This document shows, in pieces, positions 44,405 through 54,603 of a stretch of DNA of 64,000 nt; position 1 is the stretch's first letter; every line of letters begins with the position of its first letter. The notes beneath the pieces are model-generated. The model worked only from the letters and a program-made list of their open reading frames with translations. It did no database searches and was not told the origin of the DNA. The translations under genes and the position numbers were made by a program. Source of the DNA: Parenemella sanctibonifatiensis (lineage in GTDB: Bacteria; Actinomycetota; Actinomycetes; Propionibacteriales; Propionibacteriaceae); NCBI RefSeq assembly GCF_002250565.1, contig NZ_NMVJ01000008.1, positions 1 through 64,000 on the forward strand, read 5' to 3'.

Positions 44405-45313
44405 ATGAGCGCCGCCGTGTTGAACCCGTCCACCGTCGCCGCCGACTATCGCGCTGAGGTGCGCCTGGAGGTGGCGCGGCTGACCGAAGGTCGGGCACCG
44501 CTGCGGATCGTGGGTCTGCTGAGCCAGACCAGCGGGCCGGCCGCGACCTATGCCCGCTATGCCGCCAAGGGAGCGGCCGATGTCGGCATCGAGATGGAGG
44601 TGCGCCAGGTCGACCCGGGGCGGGCGCAGCAGGCGATCGCCGAGGCCAACGCCGACGACAGCGTCGACGGCATCTTCCTCTACTACCCGATCCAGGGAGG
44701 CCCCCAGGACCGCTGGCTGCGCGAGCTGGTCGATCCGCGCAAGGACGTCGAGGGCCTGCACTCCTTCTGGAGCCGGCTGCTCTACGAGAACACCCGGACC
44801 CTCGACGAGGCGGGTCAGCAGCGCGCAATCCTGCCCTGTACGCCGCTGGCGATCCTCAAGCTGCTCCAGCATGCCGGCATGCGCGGTGAAGGGGAGCGGG
44901 CGCCGCTGGAGGGCGTGACGGCCTGCGTCATCAACCGCAGCGACATTGTGGGGCGGCCACTGTCGGCGATGCTGGCCAACGACGGCGCCCGGGTGCACTC
45001 GATCGACCTCAACGGCTCGCTGGTCTTCGAGCCGGCGATCGGGCGGCGCGCCCACGACGTACGGGACTCGCAGGTGACCCGCGCCGAGGCGCTGTCCGCC
45101 GCGGACGTGGTCATCACCGGCGTACCCTCACCCACCTTCGAGCTGGTACGCGGCGAGGAGATCAAGCCCGGCGCCATCTGCGTGAACGTGTCCGAGTTCG
45201 AAAACTTCGATGACTCCATCGCCGAGGTGGCCTCGGTGATCGTGCCCCGGGTGGGCCCGCTGACGGTCGCGATGGCGATGCGCAACCTGGTCCGGCTGAC
45301 CACGCTGCACTGA
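44405..45313 (+). CDS. Methylenetetrahydrofolate dehydrogenase of the eukaryotic MTD1 type (FolD superfamily)
   Basis: 302 residues. The usual bacterial FolD phrases are replaced by ones I recognise from yeast Mtd1, the monofunctional NAD-dependent cytosolic enzyme: DDSVDGIFLYYPIQGGPQD, KDVEGLHSFWSRLLYENTR, AILPCTPLAILKLL and VINRSDIVGRPLSAMLANDG. FolD would have a YVxxK active site and QLPLP; here the lysine lies in YARYAAKGAADVG and QLPLP is YYPIQ. It should oxidise methylene-THF to methenyl-THF, perhaps without cyclohydrolase activity (inference). A dispersed palindrome follows the stop, and glnA1 converges from the other side. Confidence 0.85.
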   Translation: MSAAVLNPSTVAADYRAEVRLEVARLTEGRAPLRIVGLLSQTSGPAATYARYAAKGAADVGIEMEVRQVDPGRAQQAIAEANADDSVDGIFLYYPIQGGPQDRWLRELVDPRKDVEGLHSFWSRLLYENTRTLDEAGQQRAILPCTPLAILKLLQHAGMRGEGERAPLEGVTACVINRSDIVGRPLSAMLANDGARVHSIDLNGSLVFEPAIGRRAHDVRDSQVTRAEALSAADVVITGVPSPTFELVRGEEIKPGAICVNVSEFENFDDSIAEVASVIVPRVGPLTVAMAMRNLVRLTTLH

Positions 45314-45323
45314 GGGCGTACGC

Positions 45324-45398
45324 GTGCAAAAACGACGGTCAGATCGACCGATCTGGCACCTCAGCGCAGATCAGCCGTTCTGACCGTCGTTTTCGCAC
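45324..45398. repeat. Palindromic element with GTGCA-AAAACGACGG ends, copy 2
   Basis: GTGCAAAAACGACGGTCAGA (45324-45343) pairs with TCTGACCGTCGTTTTCGCAC (45379-45398) at 19 of 20 positions. The outer 15 bases match those of the element at 19534-19608 while the inner part differs. Like that copy, it separates two converging genes (MTD1-like and glnA1), where it can end both transcripts. Confidence 0.75.
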
Positions 45399-45421
45399 AC
45401 CCCGTACGCGGGGCGCTCGAC

Positions 45422-46843
45422 TCAGCAGTCGAAGTAGAGCTCGAACTCGTGCGGATTGGGCCGCAGCCGCATGGCGGCGATCTCCTCGTGCTTGAGCTCG
45501 ATCCAAGTGTCGATGAGGTCCTCGGTGAAGACGTCACCGGCGGTCAGGAAGTCGCGGTCGGCGTCCAGCGCCTCCAGCACCCGCTCCAGCGAGGCCGGGA
45601 CGGTGGCGATGTCGGCGTGGTCCTCGGGCGGCAGTTCGTAGAGGTCCTTGTCGATCGGGTCGGCCGGCTCGATCCGGTTTTGGATGCCGTCCAGCCCCGC
45701 CAGCAGGATCGCCGCGAAGGACAGGTAGGGGTTCGACGACGGGTCGGGGCAGCGGAACTCGACTCGCTTGGCCTTGGGGTTGGAGCCGGTGATCGGGATC
45801 CGCATGCAGGCCGAGCGGTTGCGCTGGGAGTAGACCAGGTTGACCGGGGCCTCGAAGCCGGGCACCAGGCGGTGATAGGAGTTCACCGTCGGGTTGGTGA
45901 AGGCCAGGATCGCCGGCGCGTGGGCGAGGATGCCGCCGATGTAGTGACGCGCCATGTCGGACAGGCCGGCGTAGCCGGACTCGTCATAGAACAGCGGCTC
46001 GCCGCCGGACCAGATCGAGCTGTGCACGTGCATGCCCGAACCGTTGTCACCGAAGATCGGCTTCGGCATGAAGGTCGCGGTCTTGCCGTGGGCCCAGGCG
46101 GTGTTCTTCACGATGTACTTGAACATCTGCACGTTGTCCGCAGTGCGCAGCAGCTCGTCGAAGCGCCAGTTGATCTCGGCCTGCCCGGCGGTTCCGACCT
46201 CGTGGTGGGCGCGCTCGACCTGCAGGCCGGCGTTCTCCATGTGGAGCACCATGTCATCGCGCAGGTCGCCGAAGTGGTCGGTCGGCGCGACGGGGAAGTA
46301 GCCGCCCTTGTAACGCACCTTGTAGCCGCGGTTGCCGCCGTCCTCGGTACGCCCGGTGTTCCAGGCGCCTGCCTCGGAGTCGATGTGGTAGTAGCCGGTG
46401 TTCTGCTTGGTCTCGAAGCGAACGTCGTCAAAGACGTAGAACTCGGGCTCGGGCGCGAAGTAGGCGGTGTCACCGATACCGGTGGAGGCGAGGTATTCCT
46501 GGGCCTTGCGGGCGATGTTGCGCGGGTCGCGGCTGTAGGACTCCTTGGTGAGGGGGTCGTGCACGAAGAAGTTCACGCACAGGGTCTTGGCCTTGCGGAA
46601 GGGATCGAGGTATGCCGTGGTGGGATCCGGCAGCAGAGCCATGTCGGACTCGTGGATCTTCTGGAAACCGCGCACCGACGAACCGTCGAAGCTCAGGCCC
46701 TCCTCGAAGACGTCGGGGCCGAACGAGCTCGCCGGGACGGTGAAGTGCTGCATGGTCCCGGGCAGGTCGCAGAATCGGACGTCGATCATCTCGACGCCCT
46801 CGTCCTTGATGTACGCGAGGAGTTCCTCGTCGCTGTTGAACAT
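45422..46843 (-). CDS. glnA: Type I glutamine synthetase (adenylylatable, GlnA1)
   Basis: 473 residues, the size of GSI-beta enzymes. Motifs: [20 protein letters not shown], the acidic [21 protein letters not shown] and the ATP-binding [10 protein letters not shown]. The adenylylation site is present as KDLYELPPE (Tyr402), the target of GlnE encoded 14 kb away. It assimilates ammonia into glutamine in the cytoplasm as a dodecamer. GGAGGACAC stands before the ATG, and TAGGCT on the minus strand lies further upstream, so this gene has a real leader. Divergent from the RDD gene, as in M. tuberculosis. Confidence 0.95.
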   Translation of the reverse strand: MFNSDEELLAYIKDEGVEMIDVRFCDLPGTMQHFTVPASSFGPDVFEEGLSFDGSSVRGFQKIHESDMALLPDPTTAYLDPFRKAKTLCVNFFVHDPLTKESYSRDPRNIARKAQEYLASTGIGDTAYFAPEPEFYVFDDVRFETKQNTGYYHIDSEAGAWNTGRTEDGGNRGYKVRYKGGYFPVAPTDHFGDLRDDMVLHMENAGLQVERAHHEVGTAGQAEINWRFDELLRTADNVQMFKYIVKNTAWAHGKTATFMPKPIFGDNGSGMHVHSSIWSGGEPLFYDESGYAGLSDMARHYIGGILAHAPAILAFTNPTVNSYHRLVPGFEAPVNLVYSQRNRSACMRIPITGSNPKAKRVEFRCPDPSSNPYLSFAAILLAGLDGIQNRIEPADPIDKDLYELPPEDHADIATVPASLERVLEALDADRDFLTAGDVFTEDLIDTWIELKHEEIAAMRLRPNPHEFELYFDC

Positions 46844-46960
46844 GTGTCCTCCGTGTTGACTTCTTGACCCTCAGCCTAGGGTGCTTTGCGCCTCAAGCGT
46901 CACGGCGGTGTTTCAGTGGTGTTACGGATCCGGTGCACAAATGAACTGTGACTGGCTGGA

Positions 46961-46966
46961 TAGGAT
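46961..46966 (+). promoter_or_regulatory. Leaderless promoter -10 box (RDD gene)
   Basis: TAGGAT followed by seven bases (GGCAGCG) and ATG at 46974. The ATG at 46965 overlaps the box and is therefore an unlikely start. Confidence 0.45.
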
Positions 46967-46973
46967 GGCAGCG

Positions 46974-47414
46974 ATGAGCCCCAAGACCGACACCGCAACC
47001 TGGCCCGGCGCCCGCATGGGCCTGCCGGAGTCCGGCGTCGGCGCCGTCGCGAGTTGGTGGAGCCGGGTCGCCGCACTGATTGCCGATTGGGCCATCGCGA
47101 TGATCCTTGCGGTCGTCGCGTTCGGCCCGGAGGTGGTCACCGGCGGCGGGTGGCACCGGTGGATGACCCTCACCATCTTTTTCGTGCTGACCAGCGTGAT
47201 GCTGGCGATCACCGGCGGGACGCCGGGACATCTGCTCGCCGGGATCGGCGTGGTCCGACCCCGCGGGGGACCGGTCGGGTGGCGGGCGCCGATCCGTCAG
47301 CTGGGCCTGTGCCTGGTGCTGCCCGGGCTCATCATCGACGGTGACCGGCGCCACGTCCCCGACATGGTGCTGGACCTGGCCGTCGTGCAGCGCCGCGCCC
47401 CGCGTACGGCCTGA
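46974..47414 (+). CDS. RDD family membrane protein
   Basis: 146 residues. ASWWSRVAALIADWAIAMIL contains the family's Arg and Asp in the first helix; a second helix is MTLTIFFVLTSVMLAITGGT, and LLAGIGVVRPRGG leads into the third (LGLCLVLPGLIIDG). RDD proteins are three-helix membrane proteins, some linked to ion exchange; role here unknown. In mycobacteria a homologue (Rv2219A) also neighbours glnA1. Start from the leaderless box at 46961. Four bases separate its stop from the converging lactate-dehydrogenase-like gene. Confidence 0.83.
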   Translation: MSPKTDTATWPGARMGLPESGVGAVASWWSRVAALIADWAIAMILAVVAFGPEVVTGGGWHRWMTLTIFFVLTSVMLAITGGTPGHLLAGIGVVRPRGGPVGWRAPIRQLGLCLVLPGLIIDGDRRHVPDMVLDLAVVQRRAPRTA

Positions 47415-47418
47415 GTCT

Positions 47419-48657
47419 TCAGTCCTGGGCTCGCGGCAGCATCCGGTGCAGCTGGGTGACGTGGCTCGGCTCCAACTCGTCCACGGTGGCGACCTGCAGC
47501 AGCTTCATGGTGCGCACCACCTGGTCGGCCAGGATCGCGATGGTGCGATCCACGCCCTGGCGACCGCCGGCCATCAGCCCGTAGAGGTAGGCCCGTCCGA
47601 TCAGGGTGAAGTCGGCTCCCATGGCGATGGCGGCGACGATGTCGGCGCCGTTCATGATGCCGGTGTCGAGCAGGATCTCGGTGTCCCGGCCAACCTCGCG
47701 GCGCACCTGCGGGAGCAGGTGGAAGGGCACGGGCGCCCGGTCGAGCTGCCGGCCGCCATGATTGGACAGCACGATCCCGTCGACGCCGTGGTCGACCAAG
47801 CTGACCGCATCCTCGACGGTCTGGACGCCCTTGACGATCAACTTGCCCGGCCACATCTCACGGATCACCGCGAGGTCCTCGAAGTTGATCGAGGGGTCCA
47901 TCGCCGAGTTGAGCAGTTCGCCGACGGTGCCGCCGGTGGAGCTCAGCGAGGCGAACTCCAGCGGTGGCGTGGTCAGGAAGTCGAACCACCACCACGGCCG
48001 GGGCAACGCGTCGATGATGGTGGCAGGCGTCAGCGCCGGCGGGATCGAGAAGCCGTTGCGGGTGTCGCGCAGCCGGGCGCCGGCGATCGGGGTGTCGACG
48101 GTGAACATCAAGGTGTCGAAGCCGGCCGCGGCGGCGCGCTCCACCAGGCCGTAGCTGATCTCGCGCTGCCGCATCACGTACAGCTGAAACCAGTTGCGGC
48201 CATGCGGGTTGGCGGCGGCCACGTTCTCGATGGTGGTGGTGCCCAGGGTGGACAGCGTGAAGGGAATCCCGGCCGCGCCAGCTGCGCCGGCGCCGGCGGT
48301 CTCGCCCTCGGTCTGCATCAGCCGGGTGAAGCCGGTGGGCGCGATCCCGAAAGGCATCTCGGATCGGCCGCCCAAGATGCTGGTGCGGGTGTCGACGTGG
48401 GACACGTCGGTGAGGATCGAGGGATGAAACTCGATGTCCTGGAAGGCCTGCCGGGCCCGGGCCAGGGACAGCTCACCCTCGGCGGCGCCCTCGGTGTAGT
48501 CGAAGGCGGCCCGCGGCGTACGTCGCTTGGCGATCCGGCGCAGGTCCTCAATGGTCAACGCGTCACGCAGACGACGCTTCTTGGCATTGAGCTCGGGTCG
48601 CTTGAACTTCATCAGCTCAAGCAACTCAGCCGGACGCGGGAATTGACGGGTGACCAT
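47419..48657 (-). CDS. FMN-dependent alpha-hydroxy-acid dehydrogenase (LldD-like)
   Basis: 412 residues of the glycolate oxidase/lactate dehydrogenase family. An opening YTEGAAEGE segment is followed by FMN-contacting [18 protein letters not shown] and QLYVMRQRE, the lysine of [12 protein letters not shown], the catalytic His-Gly-Gly-Arg in [10 protein letters not shown], and the phosphate-binding [19 protein letters not shown] and IGRAYLYG. The closest actinobacterial relatives are quinone-linked L-lactate dehydrogenases (LldD2), but mycofactocin MftD is in the same family; no mycofactocin genes are nearby. The ATG at 48657 has AGAGG about ten bases upstream. Confidence 0.85.
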   Translation of the reverse strand: MVTRQFPRPAELLELMKFKRPELNAKKRRLRDALTIEDLRRIAKRRTPRAAFDYTEGAAEGELSLARARQAFQDIEFHPSILTDVSHVDTRTSILGGRSEMPFGIAPTGFTRLMQTEGETAGAGAAGAAGIPFTLSTLGTTTIENVAAANPHGRNWFQLYVMRQREISYGLVERAAAAGFDTLMFTVDTPIAGARLRDTRNGFSIPPALTPATIIDALPRPWWWFDFLTTPPLEFASLSSTGGTVGELLNSAMDPSINFEDLAVIREMWPGKLIVKGVQTVEDAVSLVDHGVDGIVLSNHGGRQLDRAPVPFHLLPQVRREVGRDTEILLDTGIMNGADIVAAIAMGADFTLIGRAYLYGLMAGGRQGVDRTIAILADQVVRTMKLLQVATVDELEPSHVTQLHRMLPRAQD

Positions 48658-48804
48658 GTCAGCGGACCTCTCGGAATCGATTGGGCCCATTGTTGCGCCC
48701 ATCGCGCCGCCCGGGTGGGCAGGGTCACGTGACGGCTGGCGGGCGCGCTGTGCCGCGGTGCATGGCTGGACATGGTGGCTACCGCCACCGAGCTGTACGC
48801 CTGA

Positions 48805-50607
48805 TCAGCCGACCAGCTCCGACAGCTCCAGCCAACGGTCCTCCAACTCGGCGACCTCGGTCTCCAAGCCGGTGAGTTCTTCGCTCAGGCGCTGCAGACC
48901 GACGTAGTCGCTCTGGTCGTGGTCGGCGAGCTGCTGGTGCGTGGCCTCGATCTGGCCGGCGAGTTTCTGCAGGCGTCTCTCGATCGAGGCGACTTCCTTT
49001 TGGGCCGCCCTGTGTTCCTGACCAGACAGCCCCGACCCACTGGATTCCACCGGCGGCGAGGTCGTGGTGCTCTTCACCGGCTCAGCGGCCGACTCCCGGC
49101 GTAGCCGCAGATATTCATCCACCCCACCGGGCAGGTGACGCAGCCGCCCCACCCCATCGGTGTCGGGCAGGATTGCGTACTGCTGGTCGGTGACGCGCTC
49201 CATCAGATAGCGGTCGTGGGACACCACGATCAGGGTCGCCGGCCAGGAATCCAACAGGTCCTCCAGCGCGGTCAACATCTCGGAGTCCACGTCGTTGGTG
49301 GGCTCGTCGAGGATGATGACGTTCGGCTCGTCGAGGAGCAGCAACAGCAGCTGCAGTCGTCGCCGCTGGCCGCCGGACAGCTCACCGACGCGAGCCTGGA
49401 GGTGAGCGCGGGAGAAGCCGAGCCGCTCCAACAACTGCGCGGGGGTGTAGTCCTTGCCCTCGATCGTGAAGCTGGTCTGGGTGCGCGCGAGCACCTCGCG
49501 GACCAAGCTGTGCTCGATGCTGGCCAGCTGCGAGAACTGTTGGTCCAACAGGCCGATCCGGACCGTCTTGCCCCGCTTGACCCGGCCCTCGGTGGGCGCG
49601 ACCGCGCCGGTGATGAGGCCGAGCAGGGTGGACTTGCCCGCACCGTTGGCACCAAGGATGCCGGTGCGCTCACCCGGCGCGATCCGCCAGGTGACCTGCC
49701 GCAGCACGTCCTGATCGCCGAAACTGACGCCAGCGTCCTCCAGGTCAACGACCTGCTTGCCCAGCCGGGCCACTGCCAACCGCTGCAATTCGAGCGGATT
49801 GCGGACCTCGGGGACATCCTCGATCAGGACATTGGCGGCATCGATGCGAAACTTCGGCTTGGAGGTACGGGCCGGCGCACCGCGCCGCAACCACGCCAAC
49901 TCCTTGCGCATCAGGTTCTGGCGCTTGGCCTCGGTGGCCGCAGCGATCCGGTCCCGCTCCACCCGCTGCAGCACGTACGCGGCGTATCCGCCTTCGAAGG
50001 GCTCGACGATCCGGTCGTGCACCTCCCAGGTCTTGGTGCACACCTCGTCGAGAAACCAGCGGTCGTGGGTGATGACCAGCAGGCCGCCGGCGTTGCGGGT
50101 CCAGCGGCGCTTGAGGTGGTCGGCCAGCCAGGCCACCCCCTCCATGTCCAGATGGTTGGTCGGCTCGTCCAGGGCGAGCAGGTCCCAGTCGCCGATGAGC
50201 AACTGGGCCAACGCCACGCGACGTCGCTGACCGCCGCTGAGGGTGCCCACCGGCGCCTGCCAGTCGAGGTCGGCCACCAGCCCGGAGATGATGTCGCGGA
50301 TGCGGGGATCGCCGGCCCACTCATGGTCGGCGGCATCACCGACGATGGACACGCCAACCGGCAGGTCCGGGTCGAGGCCGTCGCTCTGGTCCAAGACACC
50401 GAAGGTGACGCCGCTGCGGCGGGTGACCCGACCGGACTGGGGTTCGATCCGCCCCGACAGCAGCCCCAGCAGGCTGGACTTACCGTCACCGTTGCGGCCC
50501 ACGACACCGATCCGGTCACCCTCGTTGATGCCCAAGGTCACGGCATCGAGAACGACCCGAGTCGGATATTCGAGGTGAAGGGACTCGGCTCCGAGAAGGT
50601 GTGCCAT
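48805..50607 (-). CDS. ABC-F family ATPase (ribosome-associated type)
   Basis: 600 residues with two ATP-binding domains and no membrane helices. Domain 1: GRNGDGKSSLLGLL, LSGGQRRRVALAQ, LLALDEPTNHLD. Domain 2: GANGAGKSTLLGLI, LSGGQRRRLQL, VIILDEPTNDVD. A charged linker (about residues 230-300) holds the P-site tRNA-interaction motif in the family, and a coiled coil (KEVASIERRLQKLAGQIEA) closes the protein. ABC-F proteins act on stalled ribosomes or give antibiotic resistance; which applies here is unknown. The ATG at 50607 lies next to the DUF4191 stop at 50612, so the genes are cotranscribed. Confidence 0.9.
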   Translation of the reverse strand: MAHLLGAESLHLEYPTRVVLDAVTLGINEGDRIGVVGRNGDGKSSLLGLLSGRIEPQSGRVTRRSGVTFGVLDQSDGLDPDLPVGVSIVGDAADHEWAGDPRIRDIISGLVADLDWQAPVGTLSGGQRRRVALAQLLIGDWDLLALDEPTNHLDMEGVAWLADHLKRRWTRNAGGLLVITHDRWFLDEVCTKTWEVHDRIVEPFEGGYAAYVLQRVERDRIAAATEAKRQNLMRKELAWLRRGAPARTSKPKFRIDAANVLIEDVPEVRNPLELQRLAVARLGKQVVDLEDAGVSFGDQDVLRQVTWRIAPGERTGILGANGAGKSTLLGLITGAVAPTEGRVKRGKTVRIGLLDQQFSQLASIEHSLVREVLARTQTSFTIEGKDYTPAQLLERLGFSRAHLQARVGELSGGQRRRLQLLLLLLDEPNVIILDEPTNDVDSEMLTALEDLLDSWPATLIVVSHDRYLMERVTDQQYAILPDTDGVGRLRHLPGGVDEYLRLRRESAAEPVKSTTTSPPVESSGSGLSGQEHRAAQKEVASIERRLQKLAGQIEATHQQLADHDQSDYVGLQRLSEELTGLETEVAELEDRWLELSELVG

Positions 50608-50611
50608 CCGG

Positions 50612-51394
50612 TCAGCGGCCGCGCATGCTCTGCCGCATGCCCTTCGCGGCGGAACGCTGCGAGGTCGGCATCGGGCCGTGCGGGATCGGCATCTTCGGGC
50701 GAATGTGGTCCAGCGCCTTGAGGCGGCCCTTCGCCTCGGTGATCTGGTCGGTACGCAGCGTCTTCGGCAACTTCTTGATGTGCTTGGCGAGCTGGTCCAA
50801 CGGGATCTCACCCTCGCGCTCACCCATGATGATGGTGGTCACCTCGACGCCGTACGCCACCTGCTCGTGCTTGCGCTTCTCGCTGGCCAGCAGCTGCTTG
50901 AGCCGGCCGCGCTCGCCTTCGCCGATGAGGATCAGGCCGCCCGGGCCGAGAGCGCGGTGCACCACGTCCTTGTGCTTGTTGGCGGCGATCGCCGGTGTGG
51001 TGAACCATTTCTTGTCGAGCATGCCCAGGGCCACCTCACCCGAACCGGCCTGCCCGGCGAAGCGCTGGTAGGTGCCGGTCTTCACGGCCCGTACCAGCAG
51101 CCAGGCCGCCAGCGCCATGCCGCCGACCAGCCCGAGCAGGATCAGCGACACCGACCAGATGCCCGGCTTGACCAAGATGACCAGCAGCACCATCAGCAGC
51201 GTCGGCGCCACGATGGCACCGAGCAACTTCCACTTCAACGTCTTGTCGAATTCGGAGCCCAGCTTGTACGCCTCGCGGATCTGGCGTACCGCACCCCAGT
51301 CGCGCGGGTTGTCGGAATTCTTCCGACGTTCCTTGGCCGCCTGCTTGGCTGCCTTCTGTTCGGCCTTCAATGCCTTGGCGCGTTCACTCGCCAT
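50612..51394 (-). CDS. DUF4191 membrane protein
   Basis: 260 residues: a Lys/Ala-rich head ([20 protein letters not shown]), two membrane helices (about 57-77 and 81-103), then a soluble domain with [20 protein letters not shown] and [20 protein letters not shown]. The family is restricted to actinobacteria and sits after lipA in mycobacteria too (Rv2219); function unknown. The ATG overlaps the end of lipA by 11 nt (ATGGCGAGTGA), so it is translated with the lipoate genes. The conserved linkage hints at a part in lipoate or membrane metabolism, but nothing proves it. Confidence 0.85.
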   Translation of the reverse strand: MASERAKALKAEQKAAKQAAKERRKNSDNPRDWGAVRQIREAYKLGSEFDKTLKWKLLGAIVAPTLLMVLLVILVKPGIWSVSLILLGLVGGMALAAWLLVRAVKTGTYQRFAGQAGSGEVALGMLDKKWFTTPAIAANKHKDVVHRALGPGGLILIGEGERGRLKQLLASEKRKHEQVAYGVEVTTIIMGEREGEIPLDQLAKHIKKLPKTLRTDQITEAKGRLKALDHIRPKMPIPHGPMPTSQRSAAKGMRQSMRGR

Positions 51395-52361
51395 CGTTGT
51401 TGCCACCCCCGGTGGAGCCCACAGCCGCGGCGACGGGCTCGCCACGCGCTTCCATTGCCTGACGGTACAGCCGACCTGCGCGGTAGGAGGAACGCACCAA
51501 CGGACCCGACATGACACCGGCGTAGCCGATCTCGCGGGCCTCCTCGGCCATCTCCTCGAACTCCACCGGCTCGACCCAACGGTCGATCGGATGGTGGCGC
51601 GGCGACGGCCGCAGATACTGCGTGATGGTGATGATCTCCGCACCGGCGTCATGGAGCTCGCGCAGCGCTTGGGAGACCTCCTCACGGGTCTCACCCATGC
51701 CCAGGATCAGGTTGGTCTTGGTGACCAGCCCGGCGTCGCGCGACATCGTCAGTACGCCCAGGGAACGGTCGTAGCGGAAGCCGGGACGGATCCGCTTGAA
51801 GATCCGCGGGACCGTCTCCACGTTGTGCGCGAAGACCTCCGGTCGGGTCTCGAAGAGCTTGCCGAGATGGTCGGCGTTGCCCGAAAAGTCCGGGGCCAGC
51901 ATCTCAACGCCGACGCCGGGGTTGTACTCATGGATCTTGCGGATCGTCTCCGCGTACAACCAGGCGCCCTCATCGGGCAGGTCGTCGCGGCAGACACCGG
52001 TCACGGTCGCGTACCGCAGCCCCATTGTCTGGACCGATTCGGCGACCCGGACCGGCTCACCCTCGTCGTAGTCGGCGGGCTTACCGGTGTCGATCTGGCA
52101 GAAGTCGCAGCGGCGGGTGCACTGGTCGCCGCCGATGAGGAAGGTGGCCTCGCGGTCCTCCCAGCACTCAAAGATGTTGGGGCAGCCCGCCTCCTGGCAG
52201 ACCGTGTGCAGGTCTTCGGTCGTGACGAGCTTTTGCAACTCGCGATATTGCGGCCCCATCTTGGCCTTCGTCTTGATCCACGAAGGCTTCTTCTCGATCG
52301 GCGTCTGCGAGTTCCGTACTTCGAGCCTCAGCAGCTTGCGTCCGTTTGGGGCGATAGTCAC
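51384..52361 (-). CDS. lipA: Lipoyl synthase (radical SAM)
   Basis: 325 residues. Two cysteine triads bind two 4Fe-4S clusters: the auxiliary one in [12 protein letters not shown] and the radical-SAM one in CTRRCDFC. LipA inserts two sulfurs into the octanoyl chain on lipoyl domains, here presumably those of SucB nearby. It also ends in the expected SSYRAG segment near the C-terminus ([13 protein letters not shown]). The GTG overlaps the lipB stop (GTGA); TACAAT inside the end of lipB ends 7 nt upstream, so a second, leaderless transcript for lipA is possible. Confidence 0.95.
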   Translation of the reverse strand: MTIAPNGRKLLRLEVRNSQTPIEKKPSWIKTKAKMGPQYRELQKLVTTEDLHTVCQEAGCPNIFECWEDREATFLIGGDQCTRRCDFCQIDTGKPADYDEGEPVRVAESVQTMGLRYATVTGVCRDDLPDEGAWLYAETIRKIHEYNPGVGVEMLAPDFSGNADHLGKLFETRPEVFAHNVETVPRIFKRIRPGFRYDRSLGVLTMSRDAGLVTKTNLILGMGETREEVSQALRELHDAGAEIITITQYLRPSPRHHPIDRWVEPVEFEEMAEEAREIGYAGVMSGPLVRSSYRAGRLYRQAMEARGEPVAAAVGSTGGGNNDGE

Positions 52362-53077
52362 CTTGCGGATTGTACCTGCTGGGCCAGGGTTGGGGTCGCG
52401 TACCAGTGGCTGACCTCCGGCGCTGCGGTGAACGGCTCCCAACTCATCAGTTCGATGATCCGAGGCACCAACATTTCTGCTGCCGCGACCAGGCTCGGGG
52501 CTCGCCCGAGCTCCTGCTCGACCGAGGTGACCCCGGCGTCCTCGATGCCGCACGGCACGATCCGGTCAAACCACGACAGGTCCGTGGAGAGGTTGAGCGC
52601 CAGCCCGTGCATGGTCGTCTTGCGGGCCACCCGGATGCCGATCGCGGTGATCTTGCGCTCGGCTCGGTGTTCGTCGGAGCCGACCCACACCCCGGTACGC
52701 CGCTGCACCGGCCCGGTGGTGAGGCCCAGGTCGGCCAGCATCCGGATCTGTGCCTCCTCGACGCGGCGTACGAAGTCGACCACACCGACCGACTGGGGGA
52801 GCCGGACGATCGGATAGACCACCAACTGGCCGGGACCGTGGAAGGTGATCTTGCCGCCCCGGTCCACGTCCACCACCGGCGAACCGTCGGTGGGCCGTTC
52901 GGAGTCAAGGGTGCGGCGTCCGGCGGTGAAGACCGGGGCATGCTGCAGACACAGGATGGTGTCGGGGCGGGAGCCGTCGGCGACCTCGGCATGGATCCGA
53001 CGCTGCAGGTCCCATGCCTCCTGGTAGTCGATCAGTTCACCCTCGGCCAGGCCCAGGTGTTCGACGACGACAGCCAT
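52358..53077 (-). CDS. lipB: Octanoyltransferase
   Basis: 239 residues. LipB moves the octanoyl group from acyl carrier protein to the lysine of lipoyl domains, forming a thioester with its own cysteine on the way. The family signatures are [30 protein letters not shown], and the catalytic Lys (KITAIG) and Cys ([14 protein letters not shown]). Length is normal. The ATG overlaps the stop of the AI-2E-type gene by one base (TGATG). lipA follows with an overlap, forming a lipB-lipA-DUF4191-ABC-F operon. Confidence 0.94.
   Translation of the reverse strand: MAVVVEHLGLAEGELIDYQEAWDLQRRIHAEVADGSRPDTILCLQHAPVFTAGRRTLDSERPTDGSPVVDVDRGGKITFHGPGQLVVYPIVRLPQSVGVVDFVRRVEEAQIRMLADLGLTTGPVQRRTGVWVGSDEHRAERKITAIGIRVARKTTMHGLALNLSTDLSWFDRIVPCGIEDAGVTSVEQELGRAPSLVAAAEMLVPRIIELMSWEPFTAAPEVSHWYATPTLAQQVQSAR
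52369..52374 (-). promoter_or_regulatory. Internal leaderless promoter -10 box for lipA
   Basis: On the minus strand TACAAT is followed by seven bases (CCGCAAG) and the lipA GTG at 52361. It lies in the last codons of lipB, allowing lipA to be expressed without lipB. Confidence 0.4.
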
Positions 53078-54486
53078 CAGCGCTCAGCGCCGGGGTCGGT
53101 GTCGGTGCGCGGCTCCGCGGTGGTGTCGGCGTCCGGGGATGGCGTTTCCTGGGCAGGCGGGGACTGGACCGACTGCGGCTCCTGGACCGGCTGGGGTTCC
53201 TGCTCGGTGTCAGCGTGGTTGGCCTCAGCGTGCTCGGTGTCGCCCCGGTTGCGGCGGCGACGTTGCAGACGGCTCAGCATCTGGCGGCGGTGGCGATTCT
53301 TGCCGTTGCCACCTGACGGGGCAGAGGCATCGCGGTCCTTGCCCTCGCCGCCGGTCTGGAAGAGCTCGCGGATCTGGCGCATGCCCTCGGGTTTGGGCTC
53401 AACGACGTGTTCATCGTCCTTGGCCCGGAAGAAGGCCATCAACCACATCGTCTTGGGGTCGGAGCGAACGAAGAGGGCCAGGCAGAAGAGCGTCAGCGGC
53501 ACCGCCAGGATCGCGCCCAGGGCACCGGCGACCGTGGTCCAGAACATCAAGGACAAGAAGGTGACGGTCACGTTCAACCCGACCGCATCACCGGTGAACT
53601 TCGGTTGGATCAGGCTCTGGATCGTGAAGTTGATCACCGAGTAGGCGATGACGACCCACAGCGCCGAGACCCAACCCGAATCCAGCAGCGCGATGAGCGC
53701 AGGCGGGATGACGCCGATCACGAAGCCGATGTTGGGGATGTAGTTGGTCACGAAGGCGAACAGGCCCCAGACCATGGCCAGCGGCACGCCGATGAACCAC
53801 AGCGCAACCATGTCGATGACGGCCACGATGAGACCGAAGACGGTGTTGACGATCCAGTACTTGCGGATCCGGTGGGCGAAGTCGCGCAGCGAGTCGGCCA
53901 AGTGGGGCTGGAACCGGTCCAGGGTCTCGATCCGACCCGTGACGTTTGACATGTCGAAGACCATGAACGCCAGCGCGATGACGACCACGACGACCTGTGA
54001 CCCGCCCGAAGAAAGCGAGCTCAGCAGCGACTGGGCCAGACCCAACACGCTGCCCCAGTCGATCTGGTTGAGCAGCGCGTTGAGGTCGGAGGTGTCGACG
54101 CCCAGCGACTGCGCGGTGGTCAGGATGCCGCCCCACAGCTCCTGCAGGCGGCCCGCGTACTCCGGCACCACCCGTCCCAGCTCGACCACCGAGATGCCCA
54201 TCGCCAGCACGATGCTGGAGAGGATGGCGTACAGGCCCAGCAGCACGATGATGGTGGCGAAGATGCGCGGGACGTGGTGGCGTTCGAGCCAGTTGCGCAC
54301 CGGGCGGGCCGTGACGGCGAGCGTGAGGGCAAAGAAGGCCGGTGTGAAGACCGCGGTGATGAAGCTCAACCCTGCCATCCCGATGACGATCGCGGCCACC
54401 ACGACGAGGGCGACGATGCCGAACGAGAATGCCCGGGACTGCTGGGGGTCGGTCCCCGGCACCGGGTTGACCGTGGTGTCGCTCAT
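53077..54486 (-). CDS. AI-2E family (TqsA/PerM-like) membrane transporter
   Basis: 469 residues with about eight membrane helices in the first 350 ([67 protein letters not shown] and others), including the family's [20 protein letters not shown] stretch, and a ~110-residue charged tail ending in Thr/Gln/Glu/Pro repeats. Members export varied small molecules or ions; a role in AI-2 export is known only for E. coli TqsA. GAGGAGATC stands before the ATG at 54486. It overlaps lipB by one base. Confidence 0.85.
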   Translation of the reverse strand: MSDTTVNPVPGTDPQQSRAFSFGIVALVVVAAIVIGMAGLSFITAVFTPAFFALTLAVTARPVRNWLERHHVPRIFATIIVLLGLYAILSSIVLAMGISVVELGRVVPEYAGRLQELWGGILTTAQSLGVDTSDLNALLNQIDWGSVLGLAQSLLSSLSSGGSQVVVVVIALAFMVFDMSNVTGRIETLDRFQPHLADSLRDFAHRIRKYWIVNTVFGLIVAVIDMVALWFIGVPLAMVWGLFAFVTNYIPNIGFVIGVIPPALIALLDSGWVSALWVVIAYSVINFTIQSLIQPKFTGDAVGLNVTVTFLSLMFWTTVAGALGAILAVPLTLFCLALFVRSDPKTMWLMAFFRAKDDEHVVEPKPEGMRQIRELFQTGGEGKDRDASAPSGGNGKNRHRRQMLSRLQRRRRNRGDTEHAEANHADTEQEPQPVQEPQSVQSPPAQETPSPDADTTAEPRTDTDPGAER

Positions 54487-54550
54487 CAATGATCTCCTCC
54501 GCTCGTGCCGGAGCTTACTCCGGCTTGGCCCGCCTCATGGCCAGCCGATA

Positions 54551-54586
54551 CGCAACACGCCCCGGGGAATCCCGGGGCGTGTTGCG
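54551..54586 (-). terminator. Perfect 16-bp stem-loop terminator downstream of sucB
   Basis: CGCAACACGCCCCGGG pairs without mismatch with CCCGGGGCGTGTTGCG around a GAAT loop, ending 17 bp beyond the sucB stop. It insulates sucB from the AI-2E-type operon downstream. Confidence 0.8.
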
Positions 54587-54603
54587 GTGATGGTGATGGG
54601 TGA

